Part shown: piece after piece, positions 37,358 through 49,531 of the stretch
Numbering within the stretch: position 1 is the stretch's first letter
Layout: each line of letters opens with the position of its first letter
Source: Onchocerca lupi
Lineage: Eukaryota > Nematoda > Chromadorea > Rhabditida > Onchocercidae
DNA length: 64,000 nucleotides
Assembly: GCA_028564675.1 (NCBI GenBank)
Contig: JAOVVO010000206.1
Coordinates: 51,169 to 115,168 of the forward strand
Direction of reading: 5' to 3'
Position numbers and translations under genes: made by a program
Notes under the pieces: generated by a model
The model's database searches: none
Told to the model about the DNA's origin: nothing
The model's input: the letters and a program-made list of their open reading frames with translations, nothing else

Positions 37358-40300
37358 TCAATTAATCTTCGATAATACGTGAGCTCTTTTTTCAGTATTT
37401 TGGAATAGAGCTTTCACCAAATAACGCACTTCATCTGCCTGTAACCACTGTGCTAGAGGTCCTTTCCCATCACACCATCGATCATAAATGTTCTAAAATA
37501 ATGGCTTGTGTTAATGAGTTGCTTTTGGATGGAGAACACCGATTTTACTATTACATCAGTCTAATTTTGTCTATTTGTTCATCTATTTTTCACATATGCA
37601 TATGAAAGGCCAATAATAGCAAATGAAAAATACAAGCCTGTAAAGATGAGTCCAGGCAAAACAATATTTCCTTGATGCGGAAATATGACGGTTCGGCATA
37701 TCTATGGATGGAAGAATGCTGCGAATGTTCAGTCTAAAAAATATTTTCTTAGCGTCACATGTTATTATTTTTTTCTTTTTTTTTCATTAGTAATGGAAAT
37801 AAGCAATATATTTTAAAATGAAATCGAAATATTGTTACTGCCAATAACGACATTAAAACCAATGTTGTTATTGCTGAAAAATTAAGCATGAAAATAACTT
37901 TCGGCACTTCCGAAAAAAAGACATAAATTTCAACTACCAATTAAAAAAATCAAATAGCTCAGATGTCAAATATTTCGCTTTCGTGCATCGCCTATGACTT
38001 TCGCATTATTAATGAATTAATAAACTTAAATACTTTTTTTATTTTTGTTCCTACGATAAATTAATCAAATGACCAAACCAAAATGAAAATACCTCTAAAA
38101 CTTACAACGAATAACATTTCCGATCTTTTCAAAACTTTCCTCAGCACTATAGAACTTAGTTCAGCATCAGTCGCTCGAATATCTTCCGTAGATAAGAGCA
38201 TTTTGATCAATGTATTAAAGAAAAAAGAGATGATATTGCCAACACATTTCGCATAGACTGTTTTGGTTAGCACCTGTAAAAATTGCATTTCATTTTAAAA
38301 GAATCTCTTAAAATCTTCATTATAAAATCCAGATAAGGTGCATTTTCTTTGGTTTTAATAACTAAGTATATTGGACGAATAAACAGGTGTCCAGTACATG
38401 GTCCTTCGAAAAGGATTTATGAATCATTACAAAGTTGGTCAGAAAACTCATGAAAGGAAAAGAACTTTCGATTAAAAACAGTATAACAAAACCAATATCA
38501 GACAAAAACTAAAGTAAATAAAAAATTCACCTCTTTCCAGATTCCGGAAATTTGCTCCAGATGCATCATACATCCATCCAAACATTTCATACATTTTTCG
38601 TATTGTGTAACGTCATCCAAGCCAAAAAAAACTAGAAAACTTCCATCATTTAGTTGCTGGGAAGATTTGAAAATAGAGGGAATTATATTTTATCTGTCAC
38701 ATCATAACAGATACAAAAGTTCTGCAGGAATGCTAACTCTTATCATTCGCCAAGAGGGTAGAAATCTGACGACGGCATTGTGCTAATTGCTTTTCCATTG
38801 ATTCGGCAGCAATTTGTCGAAGAGTCGGAATGAAATCCGTGAAAGAAATGAATAGATTTTTGGCCTGTAAAGACGTAGCTTTCAAGAGCATTTATTTTTA
38901 AAAAATTCCTGTGTTATTTGATCATGCTTATTTTATTTTACTTAATTATCCGCACAATAAAAAAGACCGTAAAATATTAGAAACACACTAAACGATAAAT
39001 ATTAGCGCGAAGAACTCATTATAATTTCCACTAAAAAGCAAAGTAATTAACAAGAAGATCAAAAAATTAGAAATGTAAGTGCAATAATGAGCAAACTGCA
39101 AATCTTATTTAGGAAAAAATAAAAATGTAACCTGCATGACGTCGTGCATTTTCGGTAGTATTTCGACTGTTATAACCATTAACCGATGACAAATATAATA
39201 ACAATTGTTATAAAATATTGCTAAAAAAAAAAAAAAAAAAAATCCATAACATGACTGTCAAATCTATACAAATCTATACCAATAATCCAAACTGAAAATA
39301 ACTTCACCAGCCGCTACGAATCAAATAATAGCATCAAAATTAATTTATTTTAACAAGCATCGGATTCATTTCTTCTCTAGTGGTAATTTCCCATTTATTC
39401 ATCGTCGGGATAAAAACATTCATATAATTTTAAGTTATAACAACTTGTAACCAAATTCAAAATATGATTTAGTACTATTCCACCACAATTAAATGAATGC
39501 TATCAAAGGACATTTCATCAATAGCCCAAACAAGTGCAACAAAATATTAAAGGCTAACGTGATGAACTTTCCTCGAGACGAATGATGTTGGTCATGTCTG
39601 GTTATGACTATACCAAATTGCAACAAGTTTCTGAGTAGCTCTCATATAAGATAGTATTCAAAAAACAAAACATCTTTAAAAAACGAAGGTTAGAACCTGC
39701 TAAAACAGGAACCGAAGAGATTTCAGAATCATGTTTTCGGGGTGAGGTCCATGCATAGAGTTCAACTATATTGCGAGCTGTTTGCAAAATTTTAGCCATA
39801 GCTGAAGCAGAATCGGCTTTCGCTGCATCATCCAATGTTCGTATTATTAAATCTGCTATATCAGTAGCTGTCTTACTAAAATAAGTACAATTACGACAAT
39901 TATTTTTAATGATTTCAAATGAAGTGCTAAAATTATTTCAATCTCTAAAATACATAACATCAAGATCACTTAGCGCTATATTCAAACGTGATGTCATGTA
40001 CCAAAGTCCAACATCAATGACAACGCACGAAATAGGGAACTGACACATTAGAATAAAGCCGGAAATCTACGCATCAAAAGCAACTATAACAGTCTATTAA
40101 TGGATTTTACATTCGAAAAGAATGATGTTTACAAGAAAATAAAAAAAAAATGTTTCTTGAGCAAAAATATTTCAAATATTTTATGACAAACAAATAACAA
40201 AACATCGCACCTAACTTGACAGTTCACTAATCGCATCAACTTCGGATAATGTTCTTCATTTTCAGCAGTTTCTTCTGATTTGTATAATCCAAGTTTAATA

Positions 40301-43300
40301 AATTCTTCAACAGTTTCATCTTCATCTGTATCTGAATTGCTTCCAACCTATAAAACAGTTGGAACCGCTAGTATTGAAGGTCTCTGAATTTTTCGTGCAA
40401 ATCTCCGGAAAGAGAAAGTAAATAAAAGGAAAAGCATGAATGGTGCTATATTTATATGTAGCCAGTACATCGAATTTTTTTAAACATCGATGTACTGGTT
40501 ATATTTAATATAGAACGAAATATATTTAAAATAGAACGATGAAGTCAGCAAAGAATTCTAATGAAAATTTCCACAGAATAGTTTTTCTCTTATTATTAGG
40601 GCTACTAATCAAAACACAAAAAAATATGTACTGAAACAAATTCTGTCAATGGTGCTTCAATAAGGGCTCGCGCTTCGCCAATAATCTTGTTGCATCGTCG
40701 ATTTATGAAGGTGGTCTCGTAATTTTCCGCAAATTTCCGGAACGATTCAGTTGAATTTGTGAAAAATCCTAGTTTCTGAAATATGAATGTTAAAATTAAT
40801 GTATATCATTTTATCTTTTGATTAGAATTCAGACAGAACTAAATAATTGAAACTTTTGAGTTAGAAACCTTCATTTCTTCGCCAAATTGATTTGCTGATT
40901 CAAGAAGGGCCTCAAACGCAGGTATGTCTTTTGATTCATAGGGAATAGCTGGTGTAAGGCATTCATGTACTAATAATTCAACAATTTCATTCGATATTTT
41001 ATCACCAATCAATTGTATCAAATCTTTTCCATTCACTTTCATTGCACCAAGATTTTTGGCTAGATTTTCGAACAACTCCAGCATTGAGCTGTAATTCAAG
41101 CATTTTAATTATAATGCATCGAGGACATGTGAATATTATTTTATTTTTTTTAAATGTTTATTGCACTCTATATAAATTCAATTTGATGAATAATGAATGC
41201 TTTGCTAAAATACAGAACTGTGTTTTTAACCAAAAATTGAATTCAATTTTTTAAAAATTAGCTATCCTGAAATCAAAACATTAGATATTTCAAATTTTGC
41301 AACACAAAAAAAATAGAACGAATTAAAAACATTGGATTGAAAATATCCGAATCCAAAAAGATGTTTTCAACTCACCGGAAAACTTTTTCTGGATCAGGAC
41401 GTATCTTCTTTCCATCTTTTACTGGTGCTTCCTTGCGTATCACATATTCATGCTGTACGAAAGAACTACCATCACGATAGATAATAATCTCTGTAGGATC
41501 TTTTGCAGCAATTAATCTCTTACAAAAATGAAGCAACAGAGCAGATGACAGTTTGTCAATCTTTGTATCAATTATATTTAAAATATCCATTGCAGATAGC
41601 TTCTGAAACGGTCTTCCATTTGGTCACTTGAACAAAATATGTTTCTTTTTTTTTATTTAAACAGAATATCATAAAATGTTTAATACGCTTAAAATGATTT
41701 TGCATATTGCAGTACAAAGTAGAAATAGCCTTAGAATTTTTCACTCATTCCGATAACCGAGTCATTTCGAAAGAAAAAAAAAGTTGATTTTCAAGTTGCG
41801 AAATACAAACATACTTCGTTCAGAGCATCACAGCTAGATGCCGTTAACTGCAAAATAACTTTATTATTGAGCTCTCGTAAAGAAAATATTTGATCCCAGA
41901 AAGTATTAAACATGTATGTTAGACTTTGTCGGAGTGTCACAATTTCTGTTTTTAGTGCTGGACCAATGCGCTCCACGAATGCTTTATCAATAGTTTCATC
42001 TTCCTGTAATTATTCAGCCAAAATAGTTAATATAGTGTTTATAACAATGTTATTATATTATATTGTTTTCATAGCAGTGGAAAATAATTCTCCTCCTTAC
42101 TTATGATTATAACATCTCCAACAATTCAGCTAAATGTGAAAATCAAGGTAAAAAAATACAGATATTGCTGGAGATATGAATTAACATAACCATATGTTAA
42201 TACTGATTAACTATAACATAATCAGAGATTTCTTATAAGATTTAAAACTATTCTACTGCGATGTTTGAAATTTAAAACGTAAATCTATTCCATAAAACTA
42301 AGATATAGTACCATTAATTTGACCTTATTGATAATCCTTCACTTGCAAATGATAGAAACATAGTTTGTATGGGAAAAGACTGTCTGCTGATGTGAATGTT
42401 GTTAATACTAATACTAGTATGTTGTTAATAAATGTTGTTAATAAATAATAATACTAATACTAGTATTAGTATTAGTATTATTATTAGTATTAGTATTAGT
42501 ATTAGTATTAGTATTAGTATTCTTCTTAGAGAGTTTTTAAAGGTTATTATTTTTTTTTGAAAGGTTATTATTTTTTTTTTTTATATTTAATCGTGAGATG
42601 AGTAGTTGCTGTTTTAGGTATAGTATAATTTTTAAAGATTCATATTTTTTTTACTTTTTTAATTCTCAGATCAGCATGTAGGATATTCTTAATTAATTTC
42701 GCTTGAAAGTATAACTTTATCACAGCTTCTTAAAGAAGCTGTTAATATTAAATTAACTATACTTTTTAAAAAAGGTAAGCAATATTAGCTGTAATTCTAA
42801 ACAAAAGGGTAGACTTTCCAAGTTTAGGTTCGCCACCATACTTGAAATGCTTGGCACCTTAAACAATATCTTCAATAAAAACTCTATCTGACTTCTTTAT
42901 TCTTATTGCAAAGAATTTGGAAGATAATAATTTTACACTTAGTAACGAATTCAATACCAAAAGAACTACTAAATGACGTAACTGAATTTTCTAAAAAAAA
43001 AATATACCTGTAAGATACTTTTTACTTTTGCTTCCAGCTCTACGAGCAGTTTTGTGTTGACTAGAGGATTTTCTTCATTTGATGAGTACCACAATTGACA
43101 TATCAATGCTTCAATTTCTTCTAGGGAATGCATTTTCAATTTCCAATCTTTTATATATTCTAATCTTTCCAATTCCCTTTTCTTAAAAAGAAATTTTTTG
43201 AAAATATGAAATAAAATCTCGTATTTCCAGAAGTAATTAATGATATCGAGACTAGAAATGAAGCAGGATTATCATTTAATCCAGCTTTAGCAAGTTAATT

Positions 43301-43960
43301 GATCATTAGCTAATCACTTTGCTGCAGTAACTTTACAATAGAATTAACAACAAATAAAAAATTTCGTATTTTATAAGTTTCTCTATAATTTTCATATGCT
43401 ATTTTTTACGATGCATTCATCCATTTCTAAACTTTTTTTTTTCTCCTCAATTAATAATTGAAAACTACTGCTGATTTCAGGAAGTTCTACATATTCATAT
43501 TAAGCAATTCAAATAAATCTGATAATTAAACTTACATTCAATTCAACTTCTTTCGACATACTTTCTATGTTGTCAGCAATGGAATCAACTGAATGATTTA
43601 TGGTATTACAAGTAGAACGAATGGTATCCATTAATTTATTAGTTGTGACCAAATCAGGAATACATTCCATATATTTCTTATTTATTTCTGATGCGATATC
43701 AGTCATTGCTAAAGTAAATTATGTCAACAAACAAATAATAATATAAAGCAATAATATGACAACTGTTTGGATAATCGCAAAAATTACCGAAAATATACAA
43801 TGGATACAGCCAAATTAAAGTATCTTATATCAGACAATTTACCGATAGCTATTAGACGCTCCAAAGATGCTATTTCTCGTCCAATATTGTCTTTCTTATC
43901 ATCCTCAACATCCTGTGCCGATATCACACGTCTCTCAGATATTCGTAAAGTCGCTGCCAT
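37358..43960 (-). CDS. czw-1: ZW10 homologue, RZZ/NRZ complex subunit
   Basis: Fifteen exons (minus): 43960-43843, 43708-43536, 43181-43008, 42003-41815, 41602-41376, 41088-40869, 40775-40632, 40347-40211, 39875-39697, 39220-39132, 38864-about 38739, 38656-38531, 38273-38106, 37733-37638 and 37492-37358; about 766 residues against 779 in human. ZW10 works with Rod and Zwilch at kinetochores in the spindle checkpoint, and with RINT1/NAG in ER-Golgi vesicle tethering. Support: the N-terminal coiled region (EINKKYMECIPDL), the central KLMRLVNCQVSKTATDIADL, AAIFYNNCYYICHRL, and the strongly conserved end IYDRWCDGKGPLAQWLQADE then ALFQNTEKRAHVLSKI. The intron after 37638 requires a GC donor. The end of exon 11 (38739 or 38751) has no in-phase GT donor. 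The ATG lies eight bases after TTTTTATAG, a trans-splice candidate. Confidence 0.95.
42405..42525. repeat. ATTAGT hexamer microsatellite in a ZW10 intron
   Basis: About 15 tandem copies of TATTAG/ATTAGT lie in the large intron between exons 3 and 4, with a few ATT interruptions, preceded by (AATACT)n-like sequence in the complementary sense. Confidence 0.9.
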
Positions 43961-45203
43961 GATTTTTACTATAAAAAGTGACAAATACGTGAAAAAATGA
44001 CAAGAAGTATTTCTCGCTCAGTGATATCTCTGTAATCATTCTCGATATCTCATCTTGATAACATGTTTTCGATAGATAACAATATAAGATTTCGTTATAA
44101 TTATGCATTTAAGATATATCTCGGGCGTGAATATTTTACGTGAAATATATTCAATCGCATATATTCAGTCATTTTTTAAGCTTAATCATGGATTATGCAT
44201 GTAGCTGTTATATAACTGATCTGATTTTTTGTAATCTTACTCACCGATCTGATACACAGGCGATAGACTTCAATGGATTTTAATGAAGTATACGACAAAA
44301 GTATTATAGAAATAAAAAAAAAACAGTAATACAAATAGAGCAATGTAAATTTAAGCGTCACCTCATTGGTTTACTTATATGCAAAAATTAGTTAATCTGA
44401 ATATGTTTCTACAGGGACATTTTTTTAATTCACTTACGTGAAAACGTGATCATGACGTTTAAATCTAAATCTAAGCGTGATTTGTAAGCAAAAATTAATT
44501 AATTTGAATGTGGAAAAATTTTTTTTTCATTTCGATCTATGTTAAACTTGCAATTTAAATCCAAAATTGAGCGTGACTCAATCAAGAAAAACCAGTTAAG
44601 TTAAATGTGCTCTTACATGTTCCCAAATTAACCCACTTGCTCCTAAATATTCTCCCAGCTGACCTACTTACCCCTAAACGTCTCCCAATTGACGTACGTG
44701 CAAACGTAAACGTTTAAGAAACCGCCAAAATTCTCAAACATTCAGATTCTTCTTGCCGAAAGAGCGTTTCGGTCGCTCAATGCCATGCTTAACATCCCAG
44801 GGGTAATCGTTAATGGAAAAGACAGAGAGTAAGACAAAAATGACGCAATGAGATGTATTAATGGTTAGGCATGCAGCGATGCAGCTGCAGTATGCAGCAC
44901 GCACATCGTAGCGATGCTGTCGATGCGACTGGCGACAGCGTAGTGTGTAGGATTTGCCACTGCATTGCGGCTGCGCAAGTATTAGTCGTGGTAGTAGTAA
45001 TAATTGTAATTGTAGTTGTTTTTATTATTATTGTTCCAATTTTATTGATTTAATTAAATTTGAAGTTTTTTTTTAAAAGTTCTACGAAATTTTACGAATT
45101 TTTGAAATTTAAAATGAAATAGAAGCTCTTTATTATTACAGATTTATTATTATTATTATTATTATTGTATCAAATTGTTATTATTGTACGATTTTGGCTT
45201 TCG
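43961..45203. promoter_or_regulatory. Divergent upstream region of ZW10 and the MADF gene
   Basis: 1.24 kb between two divergent starts. Near ZW10, TTTTTATAG (minus, ending 43969) is a trans-splice acceptor candidate. 44866-44995 is a GC-rich patch with repeated GATGC and GCAGC words. Next to the MADF start, TTATTACAG (ending about 45141) and (ATT)n precede ATGATG. The words AAAATTAxTTAATxTGAATxTG recur around 44380-44520. Confidence 0.4.
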
Positions 45204-48200
45204 ATGATGCCGACAAGGAAAGCACCGGATGAACGGACCGGTCAGTTCGGTAATGCTTCGTAAGTTTCATCGATGTTTATTCAATTTTAGCATGTTTCAC
45301 TTATTGAATCATATTATAGTTCATTTATCCTACTCGATTTTAACTATTCCATCATTATTAGCATGATAAATACTATTATCTGCTAACAACCTGTAAATTT
45401 TTGAAGAGTAGAATTTATTACATCTTATTCGAAATGAAAATAGCAACCGGATATCGGAAACTTCAAGTAAGCCTATTTAAAGTTTCCGGTATCCAGTTGC
45501 TATTTTATTGTATCATATTTCCAGCTAATTAGGCCAACTTATAAAGTCATTGAAATTTGTATTTGCAATAAGATTAAGCAGAAGTTTGCATATCATATAA
45601 ATCTATGTACGGTATAATATTCTGTATGAAATCGCACCAATCCCGGTATCCCGCCAATCCCGACAATCCCGACATCCCGCGCTGTATATTAGGATATCTC
45701 ACATGCATTCATGTGATATCTAAACATTCGATATGCAGCTACATCTTCATTAGAACATCTTGCATTCATTCATGACATCATCGCTGGCATTCATTAGCGC
45801 CACAAATCACGGGGACATCCATTCTCCGATTCAGTGATATTATTTGCTACTATTGCTATTTAGTTTGGAAAAGATCGGTAAAGCAGAATACAATAGCATG
45901 GATACAATTAAAAAGAATAGAGTAACTTTCAGCATATTATAGCAAATTTTCAGCAATGATTTTTATAGTTCTGTTTTATTTTTAAAGTTTCTGTTCATTT
46001 GAAAATTCTAAAGAATTCTTGTTTTATCAATTTTTATTTTGCAGAAATGAACAGTCAACCGATAATGGTCGAGCATTACAGTGGACTAACGGATTAGGAT
46101 CATCAAATGCTTTTATCACGCTTGTTAGCGGTCCGACAGCGAATGCAACAAGTGGAACGGAATCGGGAAATGTTTCAACAAATGTTTGGCATAGTAATGA
46201 TACCGGTGATGTAAATTTTACTGATCAGAGTAATACTCAACAACTGCTTGCCTCTACGGAAAAGGTCATCTCTTTCATGATTTCTGTTATGTTTGTTGAA
46301 TAATATTTGAGATGCTCTATTCTACTCAATTCAGTTGTCGTATAGAATGCAATCGTCACTCATAGATCTTCCTTTGCGGTACGAATAATCGATCTGTAAA
46401 TATAATCATTGTAAAAACAGAAAAAAAAATTCATTTAATCCTTTTTTCATGAAGAGATCTACAATTAATACTTATGGAAGCATATGATTTAAAGAAACTA
46501 AAATAAAGCCTGCTCATTATTTGCAACAAATTCTGAAAAATTACTGTACATTATAGTAATATTTGATGATCTTTTCATTGTAAGGATTTCAGGTCCAACG
46601 TAACTATGGCAATGCCGATGACAACACGGCTAATGCTCATAACGAACATACTACAGTAACGGCAATGTCATTCAGTGATCATATTTACTCACCTTCGAAT
46701 TTAATCACCACTACATCTGAATCGTCTGTCAAGCCAGAATTAGGTATGTAGTACTTTATTAATATTTATGTATGATATTAGTAATATTCTTAAGTAATTA
46801 ACATATTTCACGAATGAGGATTTTATACCAAATTTCAGTTTAAAATTAGATTTGAAACTTATTGCAGACGTTGTGGTCGTAGGTGGAAATGCAAAATCAC
46901 CATCAGCTGTTGAAGATCGATCAGCAAAAACAAGGAGTGAGTTTTTGTTGAAAATTTGAATGATAGGACGGAAATGATGAAAAATGGTAAGAAGCTTGAG
47001 GAACCACATCAAAGTTTTTTAGATTTTATAGGAACAATTTCAGTAATATGGACGGATGATCTGCGTGAAATTTTAATACAAGAAATGAAGAAACGACCAT
47101 GTTTATGGGATCATAATCATCCAAAATATAGAGATTTACAATATGCGGCAAGTGAAAGGAACGAAGTCATCGAATCTTTTTATCATCGAACGGGATATGC
47201 TTTGAATGGTATCTTCAAAATGATTGTTAGGTTAATATGAATAATATTAGGAGTTATGAAATGTTTAATATGCAAATAAAGATGTAGATCTGACTTCATA
47301 TTCTTGAAAATTATGCGGGCAAATAGTAAGATCCACTCTCCAAAATTTGAACTTTTTTCTTGTATTCTTATAGATGATTACGGTAGTTAAAAAGAAGCAG
47401 TACGAAGCGGAACGGAAAACGTGCATGTCAAAAAGGTTGCGAAAGAAAGTAACAAATAGCAGGAAAGGTCATTTAAAAATAATTAGCAAAAAATAGTATT
47501 TAGCGGATGATATAGCGAGGCAGTGGAAGTCTTTGAGAGATCAGTATGTACGCTTCATCAACAAAATCAGAAATATGGAGCCAAATGATTGCCGATTTCC
47601 ATCATTCAAATTTTCCGAAGAACTAAAATTTCTAATGCCGTATAAGCAGTTGTCACAATCTCGGTAAGATTATAAAGAGTTTCATTTATTTTTTCGAAAA
47701 ACTTTACTGTTTTTAATTTGAAATGAAAAATGAATCGTTTGTTGTGCGTTAGTTAAATATATAAGATTTTGAGAAACTTCGATAATTTACAAGAAATGAT
47801 GAAGAATGATTCTTAATAAAGTATAAGCATTTATTTTGATCGACAGAGATTTCGAATCAGGATTTTTTTTTTTTTTTTTTTTTTTTTGGCATTATTTAGA
47901 TGCTAAATTTATTTCTTGATGAAATTTAGATACTGCATTATGATGAATGAAGAAAATGGTCTGCAAAACCTGAATGAAAATATTCCATCGAAGGAATCGT
48001 GCTCAGAATTTTCAGTACCTGGTACTTCTACTACAAGTTTGCTACCACTCCGCCGTAAAAGAAAACATGGCAGATCATCGGATTACAAAACTCAGAAAGA
48101 TGTTGACTCAAAAACACAGGATAGGGAAGACAGTTGTTTCTCTAGAATGGATGAATTCGATCATTTTGGTTCGTGATTGGTTTTTCATTGATTTCTAAGG

Positions 48201-48387
48201 GAAAATTTTTTACGATGAAATTCGTACTTTCTGAAACACGTGTCGAAATGGTCCATGAGTGATAAATAAAGTTGTCATTGTAACCGAGAAGTTATTCATT
48301 GCTATGCATTTTCTGATTAGGTGACGGAGACGATATTATATATATATAAATATATATATTGTAAAGTCATTTATACAAAAGATTTTA

Positions 48388-48421
<34 letters not shown>

Positions 48422-48688
48422 ATGATATCGATCGTCAAACTATTCTGTTTAATCCACCAGTAAATATTTTGGGTAAGTGAATCATTTTAATTTGACTATT
48501 TTTAAAATTATCAACACAAATTTAACAGTCAGTAATGCTTTGTAGGTTTATCAATTGCGGATTATATTCGAGGAATTGCAAAACTTGACGAAAAAGCAGC
48601 GGTGTGGATAAGAGGTGAAATCTGGACGCTGTTGACCAAGTGTCGGATGAAAGCACTAGAGGGATGCAGTGGAAACGGTACCAGTTAA
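45204..48688 (+). CDS. MADF-domain (BESS-like) DNA-binding protein
   Basis: Eight exons, all phases matching: 45204-45259, 46045-46264, 46593-46743, 46868-46936, 47044-47208, 47504-47663, 47930-48168 and 48546-48688, total 400 residues. Residues 1-165 are Ser/Thr/Asn-rich and disordered. The MADF domain (about 166-275) begins IIWTDDLREILIQEM, with RPCLWDHNHPKYRD, and ends ARQWKSLRDQYVRF ... FKFSEELKFLMPY; this Myb/SANT-related fold binds DNA. A basic stretch, PLRRKRKHGR, may be a nuclear signal. The last 45 residues (IADYIRGIAKLDEKAAVWIRGEI) resemble a BESS protein-interaction motif. Intron 1 (785 bp) holds a strong hairpin and CCCGACAAT repeats. Metazoan MADF-BESS proteins are usually transcription regulators; the exact orthologue is not known to me. 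The start is the first of two adjacent ATGs. Confidence 0.87.
45437..45506. repeat. 27-bp hairpin in intron 1 of the MADF gene
   Basis: Arms 45437-45463 (AAAATAGCAACCGGATATCG...) and 45480-45506 pair over 27 positions with one mismatch and one G-T wobble, around a 16-base loop. Stem and loop sizes resemble a microRNA precursor, but a small foldback repeat is equally possible. Confidence 0.8.
45640..45690. repeat. Short CCAATCCCGACATCCCG-type tandem repeat
   Basis: Words AATCCCG and ATCCCG recur about six times in 45 bases inside intron 1 of the MADF gene, forming a local GC-rich island in AT-rich DNA. Confidence 0.75.
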
Positions 48689-49488
48689 TATTTTAAGTGA
48701 CAAAGGGAGTAGTGACACTAGGTACAAAATTGTATTCATTTGAATGTTGAAGAAAATTAGTTGTAATCTACTTGGAATTCTGTATTATTGCGAATTGATT
48801 GTATTCTTCGTGGAAACTCTCAATTACATCTTAATAATTGATAATTATGATATCAATTCTAGTACTGATAGTTTAGGTTGTCATTCCGTAGGACGTGGTA
48901 TCATCTGGTAACAGCTGTTTAGTCATTTTTCGTGGATTTTTCGCCAGAGTTACATAACTACCGCATGTCGAATAATGGATTAAACAATACAGAAAAATGT
49001 TCGTTCTCTGACAATTAATTTCGCTATCTATAGCCTTTTTCATCCCTTTTTCATTGTAAATTTCGAAATTGTTATAAATTATTGTGTGAAACTTTTATTA
49101 TATGTATATTCTTTACGAGTACGGGTTGTAAATCCTTTCTCGTAATTTGCTTCCTTCATTAAAAGTAGATTTCGGGATATTCAGATGTTTCATTGTGATT
49201 AGAAAATGATTGGTAAAATGGATCAGTTGATGGTAGAATGTTGAAGAGCCCACTGTTCTTTCGATCAGTATCTCTTAAACTTAGTAATTTATTCATTTTT
49301 CATTGTGAATAACAAATAGTGCCTCACAAAATTTTTATTATGGAAATAAATTATTAAATTTTCGTTGATACTGACATTTTCTTTTGGCAGTGCAAACGAG
49401 GCAAAAATGTGTGCGTTTCGCGGTTATTTATTTAAATGATGAAAACGTGAATGATCATGCAAAAACCGCTACAAAACAGTTAGTATTC

Positions 49489-49530
<42 letters not shown>
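48689..49530. other. Intergenic after the MADF gene, ending in a TA microsatellite
   Basis: No gene was seen. 49493-49530 is a (TA)n run that directly abuts the repeat element starting CTAG at 49531. Confidence 0.6.

Positions 49531-49531
<1 letters not shown>

Noticed and set aside
42405..42525. Nematode telomere repeat
   Set aside because: The unit is ATTAGT, not TTAGGC, and the array lies in a ZW10 intron.
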